This document shows positions 54,043 through 62,609 of a DNA stretch of 64,000 nt, one piece after another (the stretch's first letter is position 1; the number at the start of each line of letters is the position of its first letter). The stretch covers positions 620,001-684,000 of the forward strand of contig CP127384.1 of the NCBI GenBank assembly GCA_030285985.1, read 5' to 3'. This stretch comes from Aquidulcibacter paucihalophilus (GTDB lineage Bacteria > Pseudomonadota > Alphaproteobacteria > Caulobacterales > Caulobacteraceae). Both the position numbers and the translations under genes were made by a program. Under the pieces are notes generated by a model, which saw only the letters and a program-made list of their open reading frames with translations, searched no databases and was not told the origin of the DNA.

Positions 54043-54239
54043 TGAAGAACCGCCTCAAACTTCTGCGCGTCGAGCGCGGCTGGACCCAGGAACAACTGGG
54101 ACAGGCGCTGGGCGTTTCGCGCCAAGCGGTCAACGCCCTGGAGACGGAGAAGCACGATCCCTCGCTGGATCTGGCCTATCGCATCGCCGTGCTGTTCGCG
54201 CGGCCGGTGGAAGAGATTTTCGACAATCCGCACGCCTGA
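54042..54239 (+). CDS. Short XRE-family transcriptional regulator
   Basis: This is a 65-residue protein consisting of one helix-turn-helix: MKNRLKLLRVERGWTQEQLG, then QALGVSRQAVNALETEKHDP and LAYRIAVLFARPVEEIF. This is the Cro/YozG type that usually represses its own operon. A perfect palindrome overlaps the operon promoter and a second inverted repeat overlaps this gene's stop codon. Confidence 0.92.
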   Translation: MKNRLKLLRVERGWTQEQLGQALGVSRQAVNALETEKHDPSLDLAYRIAVLFARPVEEIFDNPHA

Positions 54240-54251
54240 CGATACGTCAGG
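54235..54251. repeat. Inverted repeat over the XRE stop codon
   Basis: CCTGAC-GATAC-GTCAGG has 6-bp arms and a 5-nt loop. It spans the XRE stop and lies 23 nt upstream of the hydrolase start. It might attenuate transcription between the XRE and hydrolase genes. Confidence 0.45.
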
Positions 54252-54273
54252 ATAACCTTACAGGATCACTGCC

Positions 54274-55212
54274 ATGATGTTCATGTCCCGCTACGGCGGC
54301 GGCCAGCGGCTGCGCGCCTTCGCCATCGCCTCGGCCGTCGTTCTGGGTGTCGGCGCGGTCGCCTTCGCGGTTCGGGCCGAGCCCGCGCCTGTGGCGGCGC
54401 AGCCTGCCTTTGTCTCGGACCGTCTTTCCGTGGAGGTGATCGGATCGGGCCCCGATGTGGTCCTGATCCCCGGCTTCGCCTCCTCGCGGGAGGTCTGGCG
54501 GGTCGAGGCCGAGCGGCTGAGGGCGACGCATCGGGTGCATCTGGTGCAACTGGCCGGATTCGCCGGCGAGCCCTGGAGCCACGGCGACGGTCCGTTCGTG
54601 CAGCCGATGGCGGATGAGCTGGCGCGGTATGTTCGCGAGGCCGGACTGGTTCGGCCGACGGTCGTGGGACATTCGATGGGCGGGATGACCGCCGTGCTGC
54701 TGGCCCAGCAGCATCCCGAGCTGGTCGGTCGGGTGATGAGCGTGGACAGCCTGCCGTTCTTCAGCGCCCTGTACGGCCCGCAGGTCACGGCGGAGGCGGC
54801 GCGACCGTTCGCCGAACAGGCGGCGGCCGGCATGCTGGCGGCGGATGAGACGAGTTTCCGCACCCAGCAGGGCCAGTCCGCCGTCGGCCTGGCCCGCGAT
54901 CCGGCGACGCGCGCCGCCATGGTCGAATGGTCGATGGCGTCAGACCGCCGGGCCCTGGCCTCGGCCATCCGCGAGGTGATGACCACCGACCTGCGGCCGG
55001 GGCTTGCGGCGATGACGACGCCCGTCTGGGCCGTCTATGCGGCCGACGCCGACGGAGGCGCGCCGGCGGCGATGGCCGACGGCCTCTGGGCACGGGAGTA
55101 CGCCAGCCTGCCCGGCGTGCGGCTGATCCGTGTGGACGGCAGCCGGCATTTCATCATGGCTGACCAGCCGGCGCGGTTCGCCGAGCTGATGGATCAGTTG
55201 TTGGCGGACTGA
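54274..55212 (+). CDS. Exported alpha/beta hydrolase
   Basis: This is a 312-residue precursor with an N-terminal membrane or signal segment (FAIASAVVLGVGAVAFAV). The hydrolase core has VVLIPGFASSREVW (oxyanion loop), the nucleophile serine in VVGHSMGGMTAVLLAQQHPE, and the acid and histidine in AVYAADADG and VDGSRHFIMADQP. It is periplasmic and probably a lipase/esterase or haloperoxidase-like enzyme; substrate unknown. It lies 34 nt after the XRE gene and probably belongs to the same operon. It overlaps the convergent gene at 55194 by 19 nt. Confidence 0.87.
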   Translation: MMFMSRYGGGQRLRAFAIASAVVLGVGAVAFAVRAEPAPVAAQPAFVSDRLSVEVIGSGPDVVLIPGFASSREVWRVEAERLRATHRVHLVQLAGFAGEPWSHGDGPFVQPMADELARYVREAGLVRPTVVGHSMGGMTAVLLAQQHPELVGRVMSVDSLPFFSALYGPQVTAEAARPFAEQAAAGMLAADETSFRTQQGQSAVGLARDPATRAAMVEWSMASDRRALASAIREVMTTDLRPGLAAMTTPVWAVYAADADGGAPAAMADGLWAREYASLPGVRLIRVDGSRHFIMADQPARFAELMDQLLAD

Positions 55213-55673
55213 GACCGTTCGGCCAGGCCGAGGTTGCCGGGAAGGGTGCAGGCGGAGACAATCCGCTGGCGGCGTCCGGCCTGGCCCGTGTCGGGGGCCA
55301 GATCGAGACAGTCGGTGACCTGAAGCGGGTTGGAATCGGCGATGATGACGCCGCCGCCCTCGACGCAGTCGATCTCGATCAGCGGGCCACCGTCGCGCGT
55401 CCGGCCGATGACAGCGGCCTCTGCGACCGTGCAGACCAGGCCGGCGCGGGCGACGGCGTCGGCGGCCTGATCCTGCACGGAGCCGCCGGCACCCGTGTTG
55501 CGACCCCGGTTCATTTCCTCGCGCGAGCCCTCGATCCGGCTGGGCGTCCCGGCGACCACGCCGAACTGGGTCGGGCTGTAGATGCGCAGGCCCTCGGGTT
55601 CGCGGGCGCTCTGGGGCAGGGCGAGGGCGGGGCCGGCGAGGCCGGCCAGGAGGATGATGGCGAGCCGGTGCAT
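55194..55673 (-). CDS. Secreted protein with four cysteines, function unknown
   Basis: This is a 159-residue precursor with a signal peptide (MHRLAIILLAGLAGPALAL). Four cysteines in the mature part (AGLVCTVAE, IEIDCVEGGG, VTDCLDLAP, VSACTLPG) suggest two disulfides. No family is recognised. It overlaps the stop of the DUF3298 gene by 1 nt (start at 55673), so both are expressed together. Confidence 0.8.
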   Translation of the reverse strand: MHRLAIILLAGLAGPALALPQSAREPEGLRIYSPTQFGVVAGTPSRIEGSREEMNRGRNTGAGGSVQDQAADAVARAGLVCTVAEAAVIGRTRDGGPLIEIDCVEGGGVIIADSNPLQVTDCLDLAPDTGQAGRRQRIVSACTLPGNLGLAERSQSANN

Positions 55674-56536
55674 CAGGTGGTCGCCGGCGAGGGGCGGACG
55701 GCCATGACCGGCGTCACGTCGCCCGCCTTGAGCAACTGGCCCGCGAAGTCGTCGGCATAGGCCACGGCCAGCAGGGAGCGGAAGCCGGTGGCGGGGATGG
55801 CGATCTCATAGCCACCCTCGACATAGGGGCCGACCTGATAGGCGCCGATGAAGAAGATCAGGCCGGCGGCCTTGCCGTTCACCGTCCCCGGAGCGAGGAC
55901 GAAGGGCGTGTCGGCGGCGCGGGGGCAGGACGCGCCGGGCGCTCCGCCGAGAGAGATGGAGGCGCTGTCCGGGACCCGGGCGCGCTTGGCCGCGTTGATG
56001 GCCGAGCACAGGGCCTGGTCGAGGACGCCCAGGTCAGTGTTCTTTCGGAACAGGTCGGCGAGGACGAGGCGGCGCTTCAACGCTTTGTCCCACAGGATGC
56101 CGCTGCTGAGGGTGTTGGGATGGGCTCCGCCCGAGTAGTCGAAATCGACCCGCTTGAGGCTGAACAGCTTGCCGGTCTCGAGGGCGGCGGTGACGGTGAT
56201 GGTCTTTTCGAACTTCGGCCGGTCCGTGTCGGCCCCGGCCTCGGTCAGCTCGCCCTGGGCACCCTCGACGAACTGGCGAAGCCCCCGCACCTCCTCGGCA
56301 TAGAGGCGCGCGTGGAGGTCGGTCTGGCGCTTGATGGCGTCGGGCAGGGTGAGGCGGACGTCGGCGTAAGGCGTCTTCGATTCAAAGGCCATCGGCGCGG
56401 CGGCGTCGGCCGGGGTGACGGCCGCGGGCGCACCGGGGGCAGGGGCAGCCGGCGGCGCGGGCTCGCGGTCGCGATTGCACGCGGACAGGCCGGCGGCGAG
56501 GGCGGCGCTCAGCAGCAGGGCGCGAACAGCGGACAT
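55673..56536 (-). CDS. DUF3298/DUF4163 (RsiV-like) lipoprotein
   Basis: This is a 287-residue precursor with lipobox LSAC20 (MSAVRALLLSAALAAGLSAC). An Ala/Pro linker leads into DUF4163-like VRLTLPDAIKRQTDLHARLY and DUF3298-like FSLKRVDFDYSGGAHPNTLS, ending with YQVGPYVEGGYEIAIPATGF. In Gram-positive RsiV this domain senses lysozyme, but in proteobacteria its role is unknown. The frame stays open upstream of 56536 only as antisense of ubiA and is rejected. It lies 11 nt after ubiA. Confidence 0.87.
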   Translation of the reverse strand: MSAVRALLLSAALAAGLSACNRDREPAPPAAPAPGAPAAVTPADAAAPMAFESKTPYADVRLTLPDAIKRQTDLHARLYAEEVRGLRQFVEGAQGELTEAGADTDRPKFEKTITVTAALETGKLFSLKRVDFDYSGGAHPNTLSSGILWDKALKRRLVLADLFRKNTDLGVLDQALCSAINAAKRARVPDSASISLGGAPGASCPRAADTPFVLAPGTVNGKAAGLIFFIGAYQVGPYVEGGYEIAIPATGFRSLLAVAYADDFAGQLLKAGDVTPVMAVRPSPATT

Positions 56537-56547
56537 GCGGGTCTCCT

Positions 56548-57594
56548 TCAGAACGGCCAGGATACAGCGCCCAGGATGATGGCGGAAAGCAGGATGAAGC
56601 CCGCATCGCGGTTCGAGCGGAACAGCCGCAGGGCCAGCGCCGGATCGTCGGGCCGGACGTCCCGCACCTGCCGGAACAGGTGCGCGGCGAAGGGCAGGAG
56701 GGCGACGTAGAAGATCGGGCCGAGACCGGCGGTCAGTCCGGCGAGGACGGTCAGGGCGACGGTCAGGGCGTAGAAGGCACCGACGCCGACCTGCACGTTG
56801 CCGCCGAGGCGGCGGGCCGAGGATTTGACCCCGACCATGGCGTCGTCCTCGATATCCTGCAGGGCATAGATGGTGTCGTAGCCGAGGGTCCAGAAGACGA
56901 GTGCGAGGTAGAGGAGGAGGGCGGGAAGGAAGAGCGCTGGGCTTCCGACGACGTAATAAGAATCCTGGATGGAATAGTCCGACGTCGCCGCGAGCATCAG
57001 ACGGTTCAGCGGGCCGTCGGCAGCCACCGGGCCGAGGGTCGCGAGAATGGCTCCCAAGGTGGCTGCATAGCCCATCAGCGCGCCCCAGTTGAAGGTCAGG
57101 CCCAGCCAGGCCTGGGGCCACCAGGTGATGCGCTTCATGAAAGGGTAGGCGGCGACGAGGGCGAGGGAGGCGACGCCGAGCAGGACGGCGGTCAGGTTCA
57201 GGGTCAGCAGGATCAGCAGGCTGATCAGGCTGCACCCCACCACGAAGGCCAGCGCCTGTTTCACCGAGATCCGGCCCGACGGGATCGGCCGCATCGCGGT
57301 GCGGGCCACCTGCGCATCGATGTCGCGGTCGACGATGTCGTTGAAGGCGCAGCCCGCCGCCCGCATCAGGCAGGCCCCGAGGGCGAAGCCGAGGAAGAGC
57401 CATGCGTCGTAGAGCTCTGGCGTCCTGCGATATTGGGCCAGCGCCAGGGCGATCCCCTGCCAGCCCGGCAGGAGCAGCAGCCAGATGCCGATCGGGCGGT
57501 CGAACCGACCCAGCTTCAGCCAGGGTTTCAGGCCTTCCGGCGCGTGACGGTCGACCCAGTTCGTCGGGGCGTCGGGAAGCGGGGCGGAGGTCAT
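56548..57594 (-). CDS. ubiA: 4-hydroxybenzoate polyprenyltransferase
   Basis: This is a 348-residue membrane enzyme with about eight helices that attaches the polyprenyl tail in ubiquinone synthesis. It has NWVDRHAPEGLKPWLKLGRF with RFDRPIGIWLLLLPGWQGIA, then the magnesium-binding CAFNDIVDRDIDAQVARTAM and GYDTIYALQDIEDDAMVGVK. The ATG at 57594 is used; an ATG nine codons upstream (57621) is possible. Confidence 0.93.
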   Translation of the reverse strand: MTSAPLPDAPTNWVDRHAPEGLKPWLKLGRFDRPIGIWLLLLPGWQGIALALAQYRRTPELYDAWLFLGFALGACLMRAAGCAFNDIVDRDIDAQVARTAMRPIPSGRISVKQALAFVVGCSLISLLILLTLNLTAVLLGVASLALVAAYPFMKRITWWPQAWLGLTFNWGALMGYAATLGAILATLGPVAADGPLNRLMLAATSDYSIQDSYYVVGSPALFLPALLLYLALVFWTLGYDTIYALQDIEDDAMVGVKSSARRLGGNVQVGVGAFYALTVALTVLAGLTAGLGPIFYVALLPFAAHLFRQVRDVRPDDPALALRLFRSNRDAGFILLSAIILGAVSWPF

Positions 57595-57639
57595 GGGCCG
57601 GTTGTAGCGGGTTCCTCCCATGACCGGGAGGGGCCGTCG

Positions 57640-58965
57640 TTACGGATGTATCGTCTCGCCGTGCTGGGTGTAGTCGAGGCCTTCGATCTCCTCCTCCTTC
57701 GCCACGCGCAGGCCGGTGGTGAATTTGCAGATCATCAGGATGGCGAATGTGCCGACGGCGCTCCAGGCGATGACGGCGAGCAGGCCGATGGTCTGGTTGA
57801 GCAGGTTGGCGCTCGCCGCGACCGGGTTGATGGCGGCGGTGGCGAGGACGCCGGTCAGCAGGGCGCCGACGATGCCGCCGATGCCGTGCACGCCGAAGGC
57901 GTCGAGGCTGTCGTCATATTTCAGCGCGCGCTTGAGCCAGACGGCGCCGGCGTAGCAGGCCGGGCCCGAGACGATGCCGATGATGAAGGCCCCCTTGGGG
58001 TCGACCAGGCCGGCGGCGGGGGTGATGCCCACGAGGCCCGCGACGAGGCCGGACAGCAGGCCCAGCAGGGTCGGGCGTTTGTGGTCGATCCACTCCACGG
58101 CCGTCCAGCCGATGGCGGCGGCGGCGGCGGCGAGGATGGTGTTGAAGGCGGCGACGGCGGCGATGCCGTCGGCGGCCCAGGCCGAGCCGGCATTGAAGCC
58201 GAGCCAGCCGACCAGCAGCAGGCCGGCACCGATGGCAGTGAAGGCAAGGTTGTGCGGGGCCATATTGTCCCGGCCATGCCCGTGGCGCGGGCCGAGCACC
58301 AGGGCGGCGACGAGGCCGGCGACGCCCGCATTGACGTGAACCACGGCCCCGCCGGCGAAGTCGAGCACGCCCAGCGAGCCCATCCAGCCGCCGCCCCAGA
58401 CCTGATGGCAGATCGGCGCATAGACGATCAGGTGCCAGAGGAAGAAGAACAGGATCGAGGCCGAGAATTTGATCCGTTCGGCGAAGGCACCGGCGATCAG
58501 GGCCGGGGTGATGATGGCGAAGGTCAGCTGGTAGGCGATCCAGAGAAACTCGGGCAGGCCGGGGGCCAGGCTGTGGGCCGTGGACGGGGTGATGCCGTTC
58601 AGGAAGGCCGCCTGCAATCCGCCGACAAAGCCGTTGGTCGCCTCGCCGCTTGAGCCGAAGGACAGGCTGTAGCCGACGATGAACCAGAGGACGGTGACGA
58701 TGGCCATGGCGGCGGTCGAATGGGCGATGGTCGCCAGCACGTTCTTGCGCCGCACCATGCCGCCATAGAACAGGGCCAGACCGGGCAGGGTCATCAGCAG
58801 CACGAGGGCCGTCGAGGTCAGGATCCAGGCCGACGAGGCCTCGTTCAGCACCAGCGGAGCCTGATGCGCCAGCAGGGCCGGAGCGGCGGGCGCTGCGGCC
58901 AGGGCGGGGCCGGCGATCAGGCCGAGGCCAAGGATAACAAGGGCGGCGAGGCTGCGGAATTTCAT
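57640..58965 (-). CDS. amt: Ammonium transporter
   Basis: This is a 441-residue protein with a signal peptide (MKFRSLAALVILGLGLIAGP, as some Amt proteins have) and eleven helices. It has LPGLALFYGGMVRRKNVLAT, FAGGAVVHVNAGVAGLVAAL (pore histidine), FGVHGIGGIVGALLTGVLAT (second pore histidine) and a short C-terminal regulatory tail EEEIEGLDYTQHG. GlnK/GlnB is not next to it, unlike in many genomes. The start is set at 58965; codons upstream to 59115 are not used. Confidence 0.94.
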   Translation of the reverse strand: MKFRSLAALVILGLGLIAGPALAAAPAAPALLAHQAPLVLNEASSAWILTSTALVLLMTLPGLALFYGGMVRRKNVLATIAHSTAAMAIVTVLWFIVGYSLSFGSSGEATNGFVGGLQAAFLNGITPSTAHSLAPGLPEFLWIAYQLTFAIITPALIAGAFAERIKFSASILFFFLWHLIVYAPICHQVWGGGWMGSLGVLDFAGGAVVHVNAGVAGLVAALVLGPRHGHGRDNMAPHNLAFTAIGAGLLLVGWLGFNAGSAWAADGIAAVAAFNTILAAAAAAIGWTAVEWIDHKRPTLLGLLSGLVAGLVGITPAAGLVDPKGAFIIGIVSGPACYAGAVWLKRALKYDDSLDAFGVHGIGGIVGALLTGVLATAAINPVAASANLLNQTIGLLAVIAWSAVGTFAILMICKFTTGLRVAKEEEIEGLDYTQHGETIHP

Positions 58966-59263
58966 GCGCGGGGTCCGAGGCTGGGAGACAGAAGGCTCGG
59001 CTCGAACCGCGTTCGGGGCCGCGGATAGGGATAGGAACCTATTGCACCGCAGCAGGCAAATCATTTCGTGTGCGGCGCAATAACTTGCTGTGACGCTGCA
59101 CAGCAGGGCGCTCAAGACTGACGTTGCGGCACGTCCTGACCGCTGATGTTCGCGCCTGCGGTGACCTGCGGTGACCTGCGGTGACCTGCGCTCGACCTGT
59201 GATGAACCAAGGCTTGCCGGAGCAGGGGCTCCGGCGGAGGCATCAATTCAGGCGGAAACCTCC
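58966..59263. other. Intergenic region with tandem decamers, no gene seen
   Basis: This stretch lies between amt and the epimerase gene. Three exact copies of GGTGACCTGC occur at 59160-59189, with partial copies on both sides (CGCGCCTGC and TCGACCTG). The 59040-59110 part is AT-richer and is the likely amt promoter area. Confidence 0.5.
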
Positions 59264-60286
59264 CTAGACGCCGTAGAAATCCCGATACCAGTCGACGAAC
59301 CGCTTCACCCCGACGTCGATGGGCGTCGAGGGGGCGTAGTCGAGGGCGGCGCGGGTCTCGGTCACATCGGCTTCGGTGCGGGTCATCTCGCCGTCCTGGG
59401 TCGGCATGACGTTCAGGATCGCCTTGCGGCCCAGCACCTGTTCCAGCACCTCGATGTAGCGGGCCAGAGGCTCGCGCCGCCCGGCACCGAGGTTCAGGAT
59501 TCGCCAGGGGGCCACGCCGCTGGTCGCCGGGGAAGGGGCTTCGGCGCTCCACACGGGATCCTTGCCGGGCACGACGTCCAGCGCGGCCACCACGCCGTCG
59601 ACGATGTCGTCGACATAGGTGAAGTCGCGCTCCATCGTTCCTGCGCCATAGACGTCGATCGGCTGCCCCTCGAGAATGGCCCGTGTGAACTTGAACAGGG
59701 CCATGTCCGGCCGGCCCCACGGTCCATAGACGGTGAAGAACCGCAGGCCGGTGCAGGGAATGCCGAAGATGTAGGCATAGGCGTGGGCCATGGCCTCATT
59801 GGCGAGCTTGGTCGCGGAATAGACGTTCAACGGATGGGCCACGCCCTGCTGCACCGAGAACGGCAGGGCGGCGTTGGCGCCGAACACCGAACTGGTCGAG
59901 GCGAACACCAGATGTTCGGCCTTCACGGCGCGGGCACCCTCCAGAACGGTCAGGAAGCCGACGACGTTGGAGTCGATATAGGTCTCGGGGTTTTCGACGC
60001 TGTACCGGATGCCCGCCTGGGCTCCGAGGTGGACGATGCGTCGGGGCGCGTGTTTCGCGAACAGGGCGGTCATGCCGTCGCGATCCGCCAGGTCGAGCGT
60101 GTGGTGGATGTAGCCCGGCTGAGTCAGCAGGCGGTCGAGGCGCGCCTGTTTCAGCGCCGGGTCATAATAGTCGTTGAGATTGTCGATGCCGATCACCGTC
60201 TCGCCGCGCGCCAGCAAGCGCTGTGCGGTGTGGAAGCCGATGAAGCCGGCTGAACCGGTGACGAGAACGGGGCCCTTGGTGGTCAT
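59264..60286 (-). CDS. NAD-dependent epimerase, UDP-glucuronate 4-epimerase-like
   Basis: This is a 340-residue extended short-chain dehydrogenase. It has VLVTGSAGFIGFHTAQRLLA (NAD loop), VIGIDNLNDYYDPALKQARL, FASTSSVFGANAALPF and the active site YSATKLANEAMAHAYAYIFG. DNLNDYYDxxLKxARL is typical of UDP-glucuronate/galacturonate 4-epimerases of the CapI/LpsL group, which feed capsule or lipopolysaccharide synthesis. The ATG at 60286 starts the family N-terminus. No glycosyltransferases are adjacent. Confidence 0.9.
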   Translation of the reverse strand: MTTKGPVLVTGSAGFIGFHTAQRLLARGETVIGIDNLNDYYDPALKQARLDRLLTQPGYIHHTLDLADRDGMTALFAKHAPRRIVHLGAQAGIRYSVENPETYIDSNVVGFLTVLEGARAVKAEHLVFASTSSVFGANAALPFSVQQGVAHPLNVYSATKLANEAMAHAYAYIFGIPCTGLRFFTVYGPWGRPDMALFKFTRAILEGQPIDVYGAGTMERDFTYVDDIVDGVVAALDVVPGKDPVWSAEAPSPATSGVAPWRILNLGAGRREPLARYIEVLEQVLGRKAILNVMPTQDGEMTRTEADVTETRAALDYAPSTPIDVGVKRFVDWYRDFYGV

Positions 60287-60323
60287 GGGTTTGCGATAGC
60301 GCCGCGCGTGCGGCTCCGCCACC

Positions 60324-61946
60324 TCATATCGCTGGCTTGCGGCTGATCCTGCCCGAAAGCGGCGGCATTTCGCCGTTCGGGACGCTGTCGAAATTGATCA
60401 GGGCGAGGACGTCCGCTGTGCCCGGCGAGCCCCAGGCCACGGCTTCATGGCCGAGGTTGAAGACGCAGGTCAGGGTGTCTTCGCCACGGGTGCGCTCAAA
60501 GGCGAGAACCGCGGCGGGGGCGTCGAGGAAGCGCAGGGACCCGAGCCGGAGGGCGGGCTCGCGCTTGCGCAGGGCGATCAGCCGGCGGGTCAGGTTGAGC
60601 ATGGAGGCCGGGTCCGCGTCCTGAAGGTCGACGGCCAGGGGCGGGTGGCGCGGATCGACCGGCAGCCAGGGCTCGATGGTCGAGAAGCCGGCGTGTGCCG
60701 CTTCGGCGCGCCAGGGCATGGGTGTGCGGGCACCGTCACGGCCGAGGGTCCTGGGCCAGTTGGCGATGGCCTCGGGATCGACCAGTCGGTCGAAGGGCAC
60801 GTTCGCCTGCGGCAGGCCCAGCTCCTCGCCCTGATAGACGAAGACATTGCCGCGCAGGGCCATGAGCAGAAGCATGGCCATGCGGGCGAAGCGGTCCGGG
60901 TCGCGGCCCTCGCTCCAGCGCGAGACGGCGCGCGGGGCGTCGTGGTTGGAGAAGGCCCAGGACGGCCAGCCCTGGCCGTGGGCTCCGTCCCAGGCGGCGT
61001 TGGCTCTGCGCACGAGGTCCGGGGTCAGGGCGTCCGCATAGAGGTAGGCGAAGCCATAGGCGCTGTTGAGATGGCGATCGTCGGCGGTGAAGGCCTGCAT
61101 TTCGGGCTCGGCGGCCTCGCCGACGACCTCGGCGACGCTGAAGCGGCCGGGATAGAGGTCCATCAGCCCGCGGACCCGGGCGAGGAAGGCGGGGATCTGC
61201 GGCTGCGACTGGTTGTGGACGTGGGCCTGGTAGTCGAACGGCCGGGTGCGTCTGCCCGGGGGCGCGGGCGGATTGTCGGTCAGCTGCGGGTCATGCATGG
61301 CGAAATTGATCGCGTCGAAGCGGAATCCATCGACGCCGCGGTCGAGCCAGAAGCGGGCGACGTCCAGCAGGGCGTCCTGGACCTGTCCGTTGTGCAGGTT
61401 CAGCTGCGGCTGTTCCGGCAGGAAATTGTGCATGTAGTACTGGCCGCGCCGCGCGTCCCAGGTCCAGGCGGGGCCGGCGAAGACGGACTGCCAGTTGTTC
61501 GGCGGCGCGCCGTCAGGCCCGGCTTCTGCCCAGACATACCAGTCGGCCCTGTCGGCTGTGCGCGACTGGCGGCTCTCCGTGAACCAGACGTGCTGGTCCG
61601 ACGTGTGGGCGAGGACCAGGTCGGTGATGATCTTCAGGCCGAGGGCGTGGGCGCGGGCGATCAGGCGGTCGAAATCGGCCAGGTCTCCGAACACCGGATC
61701 GACGTCGCAATAATCGGCGACGTCATAGCCGAAATCCTTCATCGGCGAGGTGAAGAAGGGGCTGAGCCAGACGGCGTCGACGCCGAGCGCGGCGATGTGG
61801 TCGAGGTGGTCGGTGATCCCCGCGAGGTCGCCGATGCCGTCGCCGTTGGCATCGGCGAAACTGCGCGGATAGACCTGATAGATGACGGCGCCGCGCCACC
61901 AGTCGGTGGAGGAAACGCTCAAAGGGTCTGGAACCTTGTCGGTCAC
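60324..61946 (-). CDS. Alpha-glucosidase, GH13
   Basis: This is a 540-residue cytosolic GH13 enzyme starting from a GTG at 61946. WWRGAVIYQVYPRSFADANG and DGIGDLAGITDHLDHIAALG are the family start. Region I is DLVLAHTSDQH, region II GFRFDAIN with nucleophile D211, region III SVAEVVGEAAE with acid/base probably E273, and region IV FSNHDAPR. MPWRAEAAHAGFS follows. It matches oligo-1,6- and alpha-1,4-glucosidases of alphaproteobacteria. It probably releases glucose from maltose or isomaltose that could enter glk; no maltose porin is nearby. Confidence 0.92.
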   Translation of the reverse strand: MTDKVPDPLSVSSTDWWRGAVIYQVYPRSFADANGDGIGDLAGITDHLDHIAALGVDAVWLSPFFTSPMKDFGYDVADYCDVDPVFGDLADFDRLIARAHALGLKIITDLVLAHTSDQHVWFTESRQSRTADRADWYVWAEAGPDGAPPNNWQSVFAGPAWTWDARRGQYYMHNFLPEQPQLNLHNGQVQDALLDVARFWLDRGVDGFRFDAINFAMHDPQLTDNPPAPPGRRTRPFDYQAHVHNQSQPQIPAFLARVRGLMDLYPGRFSVAEVVGEAAEPEMQAFTADDRHLNSAYGFAYLYADALTPDLVRRANAAWDGAHGQGWPSWAFSNHDAPRAVSRWSEGRDPDRFARMAMLLLMALRGNVFVYQGEELGLPQANVPFDRLVDPEAIANWPRTLGRDGARTPMPWRAEAAHAGFSTIEPWLPVDPRHPPLAVDLQDADPASMLNLTRRLIALRKREPALRLGSLRFLDAPAAVLAFERTRGEDTLTCVFNLGHEAVAWGSPGTADVLALINFDSVPNGEMPPLSGRISRKPAI

Positions 61947-62057
61947 GCGCGGCCTTCTGATTCGATACGACGTCGGGCGATGCGTCGTGACTTTGCAACG
62001 CCCGGCCACCGGGCGATAGGGTAGGCGGAAGACGGAGCCCGAAGGATGATCGGAACG

Positions 62058-62609
62058 ATGAGGCGAGCCGGACTGCTGGGCCTGCTGCTGGCGCTGGTCG
62101 CGGGGTCGGCCTGGGCCGAGGTGACCCTGACCTTCTATGCCCATCCCGGCGCGCGGGTGCGGGACGGCAATCTTCTGTTCCCCCACGCCTTCGTGCAGGC
62201 CTCGGGCACGCTGGAGGATACGGGCGACACCGTGGACTGGGCGGCCGGGTTCACCGCCCGTAATCCGGGGCCGCATCTGCTGTTCGCGCGCGGCGACGGC
62301 GTGGTTGAGCTGCCCAACCCCCGCTATGTCGGCGAGGGCAAACCCTATCTGAGGCTGACGGTGAGCGACGCCGCCTATCGCGCTGTGCGGGCGCGCGCGG
62401 ACTGGTGGAATACGCCGGAGGGCTGGGTCTATGACCTCCAGCGGCGCAACTGCATCACCTTCATCGCCGATCTGGCCCGCGTGGCCGGACTGCAGACGGC
62501 CGCCGAGCCGTCGATGAAGCCGGGGACGTTCCTCGAGGCGACAGCGGCGCTCAATCCGGCGGCGGCGATTACGGAACCAGAGGCTGGCCCGACGCCCGGC
62601 GGGCGCTGA
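62058..62609 (+). CDS. Secreted protein with conserved NCxTF-like motif, function unknown
   Basis: This is a 183-residue precursor with a signal peptide (MRRAGLLGLLLALVAGSAWA). Mature start EVTLTFYAHPGARVRDGNLL. WVYDLQRRNCITFIADLARV with the N-C-x-x-F-x-x-x-x-A pattern resembles the active-site helix of papain-like or permuted NlpC/P60 peptidases, with H27 or H37 possible partners. This is a guess. The ATG at 62058 has GAAGGA 12 nt upstream; an ATG at 62046 gives four more residues. Its 3' end overlaps the convergent M48 gene by 41 nt. Confidence 0.75.
   Translation: MRRAGLLGLLLALVAGSAWAEVTLTFYAHPGARVRDGNLLFPHAFVQASGTLEDTGDTVDWAAGFTARNPGPHLLFARGDGVVELPNPRYVGEGKPYLRLTVSDAAYRAVRARADWWNTPEGWVYDLQRRNCITFIADLARVAGLQTAAEPSMKPGTFLEATAALNPAAAITEPEAGPTPGGR

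Noticed and set aside
59050..59090. Sigma-54-like sequence upstream of amt on the minus strand
   Set aside because: TTGCC...GGTGCA resembles the -24/-12 element but lacks the essential GG at -24.
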